A stretch of 11,097 nt of DNA from Gammaproteobacteria bacterium (GTDB lineage: Bacteria > Pseudomonadota > Gammaproteobacteria > Enterobacterales > Alteromonadaceae). Where the stretch lies: NCBI GenBank assembly GCA_027484495.1, contig JAIXSW010000569.1, positions 1-11,097 of the forward strand. The letters are read 5' to 3'. A program made the translations under genes and the position numbers. Below the pieces are notes generated by a model. The model was not told the origin of the DNA and ran no database searches. It saw only the letters and a program-made list of their open reading frames with translations. Every line of letters begins with the position of its first letter. Position 1 is the stretch's first letter. Positions 1 through 5,959 of the stretch are shown in pieces.

Positions 1-160
1 AATTGTCACGCTAAGTCGGTCACAGGTTGAACGCCAAGATAGTACAACCCGATTTTGCATAAAATTTGTTCCATGCCCTTTCACATCTTCCCGCCTCATT
101 TTCATTCTCTCATGTTGAATTACAACACTTAACAAATGTCCATATTTTATACACGCCGCA

Positions 161-203
161 TATCAATAATTCTGAATTATTCATATTTATCAATAAGATA
201 AAT
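161..203. repeat. Paired TATCAATAA repeats and a 19-bp palindrome upstream of the sigma-54 promoter
   Basis: The 9-base word TATCAATAA occurs at 161-169 and again at 188-196, 27 bp apart. The second copy lies inside a perfect inverted repeat, ATTTATC-AATAA-GATAAAT, at 185-203. Both end just before the -24 element at 207. The TATCAA core resembles the IHF consensus (WATCAA-N4-TTR), although the downstream TTR part is imperfect in both copies. IHF commonly bends DNA between enhancer sites and sigma-54 promoters, so this role is plausible but inferred. The region is very AT-rich, so chance repeats are a real alternative. Confidence 0.35.
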
Positions 204-222
204 TTTGGCTCGTTTTTTGCCA
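204..222 (+). promoter_or_regulatory. Sigma-54 (RpoN) -24/-12 promoter for the first THxN gene
   Basis: The core reads TTGGCTCG-TTTT-TTGC. It matches the RpoN consensus (TTGGCACG-N4-TTGC) at every defined position except one in the -24 element. The invariant GG is at 207-208 and the invariant GC at 219-220, with exactly ten bases between them. Transcription should start about 12 bases after the GC, near 232, giving a leader of roughly 50 bases before the ATG at 284. PEP-CTERM genes in other bacteria are known to be under RpoN with the PrsK/PrsR two-component system, which fits the gene it precedes. No convincing sigma-70 promoter was seen in 1-283. Confidence 0.7.
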
Positions 223-283
223 ATATTAGCGCGGACATGCAGTTTCGTCTCAAGGTCAAAATACAAATCACATGGAGAGTCTT

Positions 284-1093
284 ATGCGTAATTTAATCGC
301 TGCCTCAGCACTGGCAGTCGCTGTAGTACCAATGACAGCATCTGCAAGCCTGGTCACGCAATGGCAATATCTGGCAACTTCGAACTGGTCACAACCTGTG
401 GTGTTCTCTGCTTCTGGCAACGGCACAACTTCAGTTACAAACGACGTGATCAGTTGGGGAGCTACTGGTGGCTCTTATAAAGGTGCTGGCCCGAAAAACC
501 GCAGTGCGCTCGAGATCGCTGGTATGGCAGCCCCGGCTACCGCGAATACCAACTCAGCCAATGCGTCATTAACCAACTCTATTACTCACTACAATAACGT
601 TCTGAACGGCTACTCAACTTTAACCAGCGCGGTGTTAACCACTTCACTGCAGTTACAGCCATGGGCGCCGGTCATCGGGCCAGTGTTCCCACCTAAAGTG
701 CTGAACTTTGATATCCGCTTTAAAGAAACCAGCAATACAAGCTCTGCCGCGAGCTGTGGTTTTGCCAGCATTGGTGCATGCGATGATATTTTTGTTATCG
801 ACAACCCAGCCAGCCTGGTCACTAAGTTCGTTTACGACGGTTACAAATATACAGTGAAACTGGTGGAAACCACTCAAACACTGGGTGGTTTGTCTGCAGC
901 AGCTTGTGCTATTGCCAATTCTGCACCTGGTTGTGTTGGCTTCCAGACTGTTGAAGGTCAAAACACCACGGCTCAGTTTGGCTTCACTATTGAAAGCGAG
1001 AAAATCACAGTGCCAGCACCGGCTACACTGGGTTTACTGGCGTTTTCAGTATTGGGCTTAAGCTTGTCTGCACGTCTGCGTAAAAAAGCCTGA
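284..1093 (+). CDS. THxN-family PEP-CTERM-type secreted protein (paralog 1)
   Basis: A predicted exported protein of 269 residues with no known enzymatic role. Residues 1-21 form a signal peptide ending in an Ala-Ser-Ala cleavage site. The mature body carries the motifs SWGATGGSY (57-65), PKNRSAL (70-76) and THYN (101-104), the last being the tetrapeptide that I recall names the THxN family. The C-terminus has the PEP-CTERM layout: VPAP (243-246), a hydrophobic segment (about 247-262) and a basic tail RLRKKA, with Ala replacing the usual Glu of the PEP motif. Four cysteines (158, 166, 208, 217) are shared with the convergent paralog and could form two periplasmic disulfides. I chose the ATG at 284 rather than the in-frame ATG at 272, because GGAGAG (274-279) is then a well-placed ribosome-binding site and the signal peptide aligns with the paralog. 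Family placement is from motif memory; function is unknown. A role in exosortase-dependent surface display or the exopolysaccharide matrix is inference. Confidence 0.8.
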   Translation: MRNLIAASALAVAVVPMTASASLVTQWQYLATSNWSQPVVFSASGNGTTSVTNDVISWGATGGSYKGAGPKNRSALEIAGMAAPATANTNSANASLTNSITHYNNVLNGYSTLTSAVLTTSLQLQPWAPVIGPVFPPKVLNFDIRFKETSNTSSAASCGFASIGACDDIFVIDNPASLVTKFVYDGYKYTVKLVETTQTLGGLSAAACAIANSAPGCVGFQTVEGQNTTAQFGFTIESEKITVPAPATLGLLAFSVLGLSLSARLRKKA

Positions 1094-1111
1094 TTAGTAT
1101 CTGGCGAAAAC

Positions 1112-1136
1112 AAAGGCTCTGCGGAGCCTTTTTTTT
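1112..1136 (+). terminator. Rho-independent terminator of the first THxN gene
   Basis: An 8-bp perfect stem (AAAGGCTC at 1112-1119 with GAGCCTTT at 1124-1131) closes a 4-base loop and runs into eight Ts (1129-1136). It starts 19 bases after the stop codon of paralog 1, as expected for an intrinsic terminator. Confidence 0.9.
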
Positions 1137-1212
1137 GGGCAGTGATTTGATCAAATACTAATTCACCAGGCCTATCGCAAACGAAATCGATCTTCAGCCG
1201 ATGCTTGGTTCC

Positions 1213-1247
1213 AGAAAACAAAAAAGCCTGCAGTTGCAGGCTTTTGT
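1213..1247 (-). terminator. Rho-independent terminator of the second THxN gene
   Basis: AAAGCCTGCA (1223-1232) pairs with TGCAGGCTTT (1235-1244) around a 2-base centre. On the minus strand the stem is followed by a T run (complement of the A-rich stretch 1215-1225). It begins 14 bases beyond the stop codon of the minus-strand gene. With the terminator at 1112 it isolates the two convergent transcription units. The shorter T run on the plus strand means it may also work weakly in that direction. Confidence 0.85.
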
Positions 1248-1260
1248 CCGACGTGTTCAG

Positions 1261-2055
1261 TTATTTCGCTGAACGACGACGACCGTACATGAACAGAGAT
1301 AACAAGCCCAGACCCAACGCGCCGGTACCCACTGGTGCTGATACTTCAACGCCTTTGATCAGCAGACCAAACATGGCATCAGTCGCAGCTTTTTCGATGG
1401 TTTTGAAGCCAAGACAACCAGCAGCAGCGCCAGCTTTCGCACAAGCCGCTGGGCTCAAGCCTGTCAGGCTTGAAGTAGTTTCCACGATGGAGGTGGTGTA
1501 TTTAGCGCCTTTGTAAGTAAAGTCAGTAACCAAATCACCGAATTCAATAACAAAGATGTCATCGCAGTTTGACGCGCTGTCAAAACCACAGTTGCCATTA
1601 TTTGGTGTTTCAATAAACCGGATGGTGAAATTCAATGTTTTCGTTGGCAACGCTGATTCAGGCGTTGGCAGGAAAGGTTTCAGTTTTAACGTGGTTTTTA
1701 ACAGCGCTGTTTCCAGGCTTTTAGTACCACCGGCCAGAGTATTATTGAAGTGCGTGATGACGTTTGTCAGTACCGGGAAAATACTGTTAGTCACTAAGTC
1801 ATTACCACCTTGCGGGCTGTTACTAATGACCAGCGCACTGCGGTTTTTAGGGCTAGATGTGTAGCTACCGCCATCAGCACCCCAGCTCAGCACTGAGCTG
1901 CTTGTGCTGGTTGTACCTTCACCGAGAGCCTGGAAGGTTGCACCAGTCCATTCAGATGCGACTTCATATTCCCACTGAGTGACCAATGTCGCTTGAGCGA
2001 GCTGCGGTAATAAGAAGGCACACGCCAGTGCTGTAGTTTTAATTAATCTTTTCAT
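1261..2055 (-). CDS. THxN-family secreted protein with divergent PEP-CTERM-like tail (paralog 2)
   Basis: A 264-residue paralog of the protein at 284-1093, aligning over its whole length with few gaps (about two-fifths identical by eye). Residues 1-22 are a signal peptide ending Ala-Gln-Ala. Conserved blocks are LVTQWEY (24-30), SWGADGGSY (57-65), PKNRSAL (69-75), THFN (101-104) and CDDIFVI (164-170). Cysteines 156, 164, 205 and 214 match those of paralog 1. The C-terminus has a hydrophobic stretch and a basic end (YGRRRSAK) as in sorting tails. However, the motif before it reads SAPVGTG (239-245), further from the canonical PEP signal than VPAP in paralog 1. The ATG has a strong ribosome-binding site (AAGGAG, about 7 bases upstream). 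It runs towards paralog 1 with paired terminators between them, suggesting a duplication followed by inversion or separate control. Function is unknown; surface or matrix localisation is inferred from the tail. Confidence 0.8.
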   Translation of the reverse strand: MKRLIKTTALACAFLLPQLAQATLVTQWEYEVASEWTGATFQALGEGTTSTSSSVLSWGADGGSYTSSPKNRSALVISNSPQGGNDLVTNSIFPVLTNVITHFNNTLAGGTKSLETALLKTTLKLKPFLPTPESALPTKTLNFTIRFIETPNNGNCGFDSASNCDDIFVIEFGDLVTDFTYKGAKYTTSIVETTSSLTGLSPAACAKAGAAAGCLGFKTIEKAATDAMFGLLIKGVEVSAPVGTGALGLGLLSLFMYGRRRSAK

Positions 2056-2126
2056 GATCTTCTCCTTGAGAACGAATTCTATACTGTAGACATCTGGGTA
2101 CGGCTTCGGTGTCCTGATGAAGATGT

Positions 2127-2144
2127 AAGCATTAACCAGACCAA
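2127..2144 (-). promoter_or_regulatory. Weak sigma-54-like promoter for the second THxN gene
   Basis: Read on the minus strand the site is TTGG-TCTGGTTAAT-GC-TT, giving the obligatory GG and GC ten bases apart (GG at 2142-2141, GC at 2130-2129). TTGG, the G closing the -24 element, TGC and the following T agree with the RpoN consensus; four other defined positions do not. The distance from GC to the start codon (about 74 bases) is close to that of the much better site before paralog 1 (about 63). A competing AT-rich sigma-70-like stretch lies at 2169-2178 without a good -35. The call rests partly on the parallel with paralog 1. Confidence 0.35.
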
Positions 2145-2247
2145 CATTAAAGTTCTTTCTAATTCAGTAATTTATAATGTACCTAAATTGACTTCCGTAA
2201 ATTTTTCTGACAGTTGCAGTGCTTTACTTGGCAAAAATGGCAGCAAT

Positions 2248-2276
2248 AAAAAAGGAGCTGGTAAAAGCTCCTTTTT
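2248..2276 (-). terminator. Rho-independent terminator downstream of rraB, possibly bidirectional
   Basis: AAAAAGGAGCT (2249-2259) pairs with AGCTCCTTTTT (2266-2276) around a 6-base loop. On the minus strand the hairpin follows the rraB stop codon by 23 bases and ends in a T run (complement of 2248-2253). Because both arms carry A/T runs it could also stop plus-strand transcription. It separates the plsC-rraB unit from the upstream region of the second THxN gene. Apart from this hairpin and the sigma-54-like site, 2056-2299 shows no gene. Confidence 0.85.
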
Positions 2277-2299
2277 GCAGTCAGTTCAGAACGAAGCGG

Positions 2300-2668
2300 T
2301 TATTCTTCGTCATCCTCGTCAAATTCTTCATCACCTTCGAAGTAGGTACCCCAGCCGTCATATTCGATACCGAATTTTTGTGCCAGTCGTTCCAGCTTAA
2401 TTGCATCCGCCGTGATATCTGCAGCATTCAGCGATTGCTCGCGGATCGCATCAAATACCCAGGCGCTGCCGCCGTCTTCAAACTCCACTTCTTCTGCGTC
2501 TGTAACTTCGAACCCGAGTTTAAATACTTCCACCGCCAGCTTTTCCAGCTGAGCAAAATCTGCATGATAAAAATGGTGTTCGACTGTGTACTCGGCATCC
2601 GGATCACTGCCGTCTTCTAAAAGGGCATTGACGGTTTCTTCGGTAAATTCTTGCCAGTTCTCAGACAT
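2300..2668 (-). CDS. rraB: Regulator of RNase E activity B (RraB)
   Basis: RraB binds RNase E in the cytoplasm and inhibits its endonuclease activity, changing degradosome composition and mRNA stability. The 122-residue protein shows the family signatures LLEDGSDPDA (16-25), a YTVEHH-type stretch (27-32), FKLGFEVTDAEE (49-60) and YDGWGTYFE (103-111). It ends in an almost entirely acidic tail (about 112-122), as in E. coli RraB (YjgD). I start at the ATG at 2668 because an AGGA lies 8 bases upstream of it. The in-frame ATG at 2677 overlaps the plsC stop (ATGA) but has its AGG directly against the start codon. The gene follows plsC with only five bases between them, so they are almost certainly co-transcribed. 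In E. coli rraB lies elsewhere, so the pairing with plsC is a lineage feature. Confidence 0.93.
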   Translation of the reverse strand: MSENWQEFTEETVNALLEDGSDPDAEYTVEHHFYHADFAQLEKLAVEVFKLGFEVTDAEEVEFEDGGSAWVFDAIREQSLNAADITADAIKLERLAQKFGIEYDGWGTYFEGDEEFDEDDEE

Positions 2669-2673
2669 CTGGA

Positions 2674-3420
2674 TCATCCTGTGACAGTTGTAGTCTGCGC
2701 AGTGTAATCGCTGCTTAACTCGCTATCAAGCTGAGCAATTTTCGCGGCCATGATGTCGCGCACCTGACTGGCGATTTCCCTTACCGGTGCGTGCAGTTCA
2801 GCCGGGCTTAATGGCGGCAGCAACTCAATAATGATGCGGCCATTATTCCAGCGATTTAACCGGATCTTGTTGCTGGTGCTGCTCATGCAAATCGGAACTA
2901 TGCCGACTTGCGCCTGCTGAGCGATGTGAAAAGCGCCGGTTTTAAAAGGTAACAAACCGCGACCCCGACTGCGTGTGCCTTCCGGAAATACCCAAACTGA
3001 TAGTTGATCGCGGGTGATGCGCTCGACTGCGCCTTGCATAGTGCCAACGGCTTTACTTTTGTTATTGCGGTCAATCAGAATATTGCCAAGGAACCAATAT
3101 AGCTGGCCAAAAAACGGGATCCATTTCAGGCTTTTTTTGCCAATGGTGACAGTGCCGGGAACCAAAGCACCGCTGATGGTAAACAAATCATAGTTATTCT
3201 GGTGATTGGCGAGAAATACACAAGGCATTGCCGCCGTGACTGCCGGGTGGCGGCGGATCTCTACCTTCACGCCTAAAATCTTACTGGCTTTGCCATACCA
3301 GGCCGACACCACACCAACATTCTCGCGATGAAAAGGCCGGACCAGACATAACACTAAACCCGCCACAGTCGTGACGACAATAAATACAGCCAGTAAAATA
3401 ATTCGGATGACAGCTAACAC
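2674..3420 (-). CDS. plsC: 1-acyl-sn-glycerol-3-phosphate acyltransferase (PlsC)
   Basis: PlsC transfers an acyl chain from acyl-ACP or acyl-CoA to the sn-2 position of lysophosphatidic acid, producing phosphatidic acid, the precursor of all membrane phospholipids. The 248-residue protein has an N-terminal membrane segment (about 4-27) and the acyltransferase motif NHQNNYD with catalytic His73 and Asp78 (HX4D). It also has GKKSLKWIPFFGQLYW (94-109), LIDRNN (115-120), the glycerol-phosphate-binding FPEGTR (145-150) and VPIC (175-178). Length and motifs match E. coli PlsC (about 245). The start codon is GTG (3420-3418), supported by a GAGG seven bases upstream; nearby ATGs are out of frame. It follows parC as in E. 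coli, but the parC terminator and a 244-bp gap with a promoter and FabR-like palindrome suggest separate control. It is the first gene of a plsC-rraB unit. Confidence 0.95.
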   Translation of the reverse strand: MLAVIRIILLAVFIVVTTVAGLVLCLVRPFHRENVGVVSAWYGKASKILGVKVEIRRHPAVTAAMPCVFLANHQNNYDLFTISGALVPGTVTIGKKSLKWIPFFGQLYWFLGNILIDRNNKSKAVGTMQGAVERITRDQLSVWVFPEGTRSRGRGLLPFKTGAFHIAQQAQVGIVPICMSSTSNKIRLNRWNNGRIIIELLPPLSPAELHAPVREIASQVRDIMAAKIAQLDSELSSDYTAQTTTVTG

Positions 3421-3448
3421 GGCATAACCTCATTTTTATCAGGTCGGC

Positions 3449-3454
3449 AGTATA
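3449..3454 (-). promoter_or_regulatory. Candidate -10 element of the plsC-rraB promoter
   Basis: On the minus strand these bases read TATACT, one mismatch from the sigma-70 -10 consensus. They place the transcript start near 3442, about 20 bases before the GTG of plsC. No good -35 hexamer lies 16-18 bases upstream, so the promoter would be weak or need an activator. It is the only convincing -10 close to plsC. Confidence 0.4.
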
Positions 3455-3457
3455 AAC

Positions 3458-3475
3458 GGTTTACAGCTGTACGCT
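3458..3475. promoter_or_regulatory. FabR-like operator overlapping the plsC promoter
   Basis: The plus strand reads GGTTTACA-GC-TGTACGCT. The E. coli FabR operator, as I recall it, is the palindrome AGCGTACA-N2-TGTACGCT. One half-site here is perfect (8 of 8) and the other has 5 of 8, with the two-base centre preserved. The site covers the spacer and -35 region of the TATACT promoter, a position where a bound regulator would affect initiation. FabR is a TetR-family repressor of unsaturated fatty-acid genes (fabA, fabB) that responds to the acyl-chain pool. Placing plsC under the same control is biologically sensible but inferred; no fabR gene is in this window. Confidence 0.45.
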
Positions 3476-3490
3476 GGTTTGATCTGTACA

Positions 3491-3528
3491 AAGTTAGCGG
3501 CGTCACGCCAGATTTGTTGCAAGTTAGC
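3491..3528. repeat. Paired AAGTTAGC repeats flanking GGCGT-C-ACGCC
   Basis: AAGTTAGC occurs at 3491-3498 and 3521-3528, exactly 30 bp apart (about three helical turns). The first copy is followed directly by the inverted repeat GGCGT-C-ACGCC (3499-3509). They lie roughly 40-75 bases upstream of the plsC -10 element, where activator sites often sit. I recognise no specific regulator. The rest of 3421-3624 holds nothing else I can support. Confidence 0.25.
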
Positions 3529-3624
3529 TCCATCTTCAGCAAATCCGGAGCACAGTTGTGTACTGAATGTTCACTGCAGCACCAACAGCTCTTCCGTGCA
3601 TCTCGCCGGCACTTCACGATGCCA

Positions 3625-3657
3625 TAGAAAGCAGAAACCACCCGCAGGTGGTTTCTG
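3625..3657 (-). terminator. Rho-independent terminator of parC
   Basis: CAGAAACCACC (3632-3642) and GGTGGTTTCTG (3647-3657) form a perfect 11-bp stem around a 4-base loop. The stem starts only seven bases beyond the parC stop codon. On the minus strand it is followed by a short interrupted T run (CTTTCT). The stem is strong but the T run is modest, so some read-through into plsC is possible. Confidence 0.75.
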
Positions 3658-3664
3658 ATATTCC

Positions 3665-5932
3665 TTACAACGCGGAGTCCCCGACTTCGCCGACCAGCAG
3701 CTCATCGATGCGCTGCAGTCCACGCGGTAACTTATTCCCACGCCGGCCACGTTCACCAACATAATGTGCCAGATCAGAGGCTTTGATCGTCATCTTGCGT
3801 TTGCCGGCAACTAAAGTGACGCCGCTGTCAGCCGGCACGACGGCCAGAATTTTCAGATATTCTTCACGGCTGGCAGCACGCGCCGAAGCGATACTCAAGA
3901 TCTTATTGCCCTTGCCTTTAGCCAGTTTCGGCAGCTCAGACACCGGGAATACCAACATGCGGCCTTCGTTGGAGATCGCGACCACTTGATCAGTGGCCGG
4001 ATCTTTAATCGGTTGCGGCGTCATCACTTTGGCGCCGGTCGGCAGACTCAGCAGCGCTTTGCCGGCTTTGTTGCGGCTGATTAAATCTTCGAAGCTCGCG
4101 ACAAAACCGTAACCCGCATCGCTGGCGATTAACAGCTGAAGCTGGTTATCTGCCATCAGTACATGCTCGAAATTCTCGCCAGCAACTAATGCAAACCTTG
4201 TGGTCAGCGGCTCGCCCTGACCACGGGCCGATGGCAGATCATGCGCTTCAGCGGCAAAGCTGCGACCGCTGGAATCGATAAATGCCGCATATTGATTGCT
4301 GCGGCCGCTTGCAGCCGACTTAAAGCCGTCGCCCGCTTTGTATTGCAGGCTATTGCCGTCGACGTCTGTGCCTTTGGCACAGCGCACCCAGCCTTTTTCT
4401 GACAGGATCACAGTGACCGCTTCACTTGGCAGCAACTCTTTTTCACTGAGCGCTTTAGCTTCTTCGCGTTGAACGATCGGACTACGGCGGTCATCACCAT
4501 ATTTTTTCGCGTCAGCGAGCAATTCGGTCCGGATCAGTTTAGTCAGTTTGCTTTCACTGCCCAAAATGCCCTGCAGATATTCACGCTCTTTGTTCAGTTC
4601 ATCCTGCTCGGCACGAATTTTAAATTCTTCGAGCTTTGCCAGGTGACGTAATTTTAGTTCCAGAATGGCTTCTGCCTGACGATCGGTCAGTAAAAACCGC
4701 TCGATCAGCACCGGTTTAGGCTCATCGTTTTCGCGAATAATCCGGATCACTTCGTCAATATTCAGAAACGCGATTAACAGGGCTTCCAGCACATGCAACC
4801 GGTCCAGCACTTTATCGAGGCGATACTGCAGACGGCGGCGCACAGTATCACGGCGAAATACCAGCCATTCGCTGAGAATTTCCAACAGGTTTTTCACCCG
4901 TGGCCGTTGATCAAGGCCAAGGATATTCAAATTCACCCGATAGGATTTTTCTAAATCCGTCGTGGCAAACAGATGCTGCATCAGCTGTTCAACATCGATG
5001 CGGTTGGAACGTGGTACCACGACGATTCGGGTTGGGCTTTCGTGGTCTGACTCGTCACGCAAGTCTGACACCATCGGTAGCTTTTTCGCATTCATCTGGG
5101 CAGCGATCTGTTCCAGCACTTTGGCGCCGGAGGTCTGATGCGGCAACGCGGTAATGACGATATCCCCGTCTTCCACGGTATAAATCGCGCGCATCCGCAC
5201 GCTGCCACGACCGGTTTCATAAATAGTCTGTAGTTCATGCTGCGGCGTGATGATTTCGGCATCGGTCGGATAATCCGGCCCTTTGACATATTGCAGCAAA
5301 TCCGGCACTGACGCAGTTGGGTTGTCCAATAAATGGCAAGCCGCTTCGGTGATTTCACGCACATTGTGGGGGGGAATGTCAGTCGCCATACCCACTGCGA
5401 TACCAGTAACGCCGTTTAGCAGAATATGCGGCAGCCGGGCTGGCAATACTTTGGGTTCATCCAGTGTGCCGTCGAAATTCGGGATCCAATCGACCGTGCC
5501 CTGCCCCAGCTCACTTAGCAGCAGCTCGCTGAACCGCGACAGTTTGGCTTCGGTGTAACGCATCGCGGCGAAAGATTTCGGATCATCCGGCGCGCCCCAG
5601 TTACCCTGACCATCAACCAGCGGATAACGGTAAGAAAACGGCTGAGCCATCAGCACCATGGCTTCATAACAGGCACTATCACCATGCGGGTGGAATTTAC
5701 CCAACACGTCACCGACAGTACGCGCGGATTTTTTATATTTCGCCACATGCGACAAACCGAGCTCAGACATGGCATAAACGATGCGGCGCTGCACCGGCTT
5801 CAGTCCGTCACCGATATGCGGTAACGCCCGGTCCATAATCACGTACATCGAATAATTGAGGTAGGCTTCTTCAGTAAAATGCCGCATCGGGCGTTGTTCA
5901 ATCCCGTCGGCGCTGATGATGATATCAGTCAT
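3665..5932 (-). CDS. parC: DNA topoisomerase IV subunit A (ParC)
   Basis: ParC is the DNA-breaking subunit of topoisomerase IV (ParC2ParE2), which unlinks daughter chromosomes and relaxes supercoils with ATP. The 755 residues match E. coli ParC (752) with an N-terminal offset of about six. The winged-helix region contains GDGLKPVQRR (41-50), KSARTVGDVLGKFHPHGDS (68-86), GNWG and the catalytic pair Arg125-Tyr126. IAVGMATDIPPHN (178-190) includes the DNA-intercalating Ile178. Tower and coiled-coil segments follow, then a C-terminal beta-pinwheel from about residue 500 with degenerate GyrA-box-like stretches (KGKGNK; GERGRRGNK). The quinolone-target positions are wild type, Ser86 and Glu90 (Ser80 and Glu84 in E. 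coli). The ATG has AAGGG six bases upstream. An out-of-frame ATG lies four bases before the start. The gene begins 27 bases after the TPR gene, with no terminator between, so it is probably in the same transcript. Confidence 0.98.
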   Translation of the reverse strand: MTDIIISADGIEQRPMRHFTEEAYLNYSMYVIMDRALPHIGDGLKPVQRRIVYAMSELGLSHVAKYKKSARTVGDVLGKFHPHGDSACYEAMVLMAQPFSYRYPLVDGQGNWGAPDDPKSFAAMRYTEAKLSRFSELLLSELGQGTVDWIPNFDGTLDEPKVLPARLPHILLNGVTGIAVGMATDIPPHNVREITEAACHLLDNPTASVPDLLQYVKGPDYPTDAEIITPQHELQTIYETGRGSVRMRAIYTVEDGDIVITALPHQTSGAKVLEQIAAQMNAKKLPMVSDLRDESDHESPTRIVVVPRSNRIDVEQLMQHLFATTDLEKSYRVNLNILGLDQRPRVKNLLEILSEWLVFRRDTVRRRLQYRLDKVLDRLHVLEALLIAFLNIDEVIRIIRENDEPKPVLIERFLLTDRQAEAILELKLRHLAKLEEFKIRAEQDELNKEREYLQGILGSESKLTKLIRTELLADAKKYGDDRRSPIVQREEAKALSEKELLPSEAVTVILSEKGWVRCAKGTDVDGNSLQYKAGDGFKSAASGRSNQYAAFIDSSGRSFAAEAHDLPSARGQGEPLTTRFALVAGENFEHVLMADNQLQLLIASDAGYGFVASFEDLISRNKAGKALLSLPTGAKVMTPQPIKDPATDQVVAISNEGRMLVFPVSELPKLAKGKGNKILSIASARAASREEYLKILAVVPADSGVTLVAGKRKMTIKASDLAHYVGERGRRGNKLPRGLQRIDELLVGEVGDSAL

Positions 5933-5959
5933 GCATTACCCTTTTCGGCAAAATTAGCC

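Noticed and set aside
272..274. Upstream in-frame ATG as start of the first THxN gene
   Set aside because: The ATG at 284 has GGAGAG at the right distance and a better signal peptide. Using 272 would place that ribosome-binding site inside the coding region.
66..296. Open frame of 76 codons on the plus strand before the first THxN gene
   Set aside because: It has no ribosome-binding site, low-complexity AT-rich codons and no recognisable motif. It overlaps the start of the THxN gene and runs across the sigma-54 promoter.
1146..1155. TTTGATCAAA palindrome between the two convergent terminators
   Set aside because: A ten-base AT-rich palindrome is expected by chance, and it lies between terminators where no promoter is needed.
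2056..2126. Riboswitch or cyclic-di-GMP aptamer in the leader of the second THxN gene
   Set aside because: The leader is only about 60-70 bases, and I see no conserved aptamer core or following terminator hairpin.
2173..2276. Possible plus-strand small RNA from a TATAAT (2173-2178) to the hairpin at 2248
   Set aside because: No -35 element is found at 16-18 bases, and the hairpin is fully explained as the rraB terminator.
3891..5932. Possibility that the parC-like gene is gyrA
   Set aside because: The length, the degenerate C-terminal boxes, and the parE and plsC neighbours all fit ParC.
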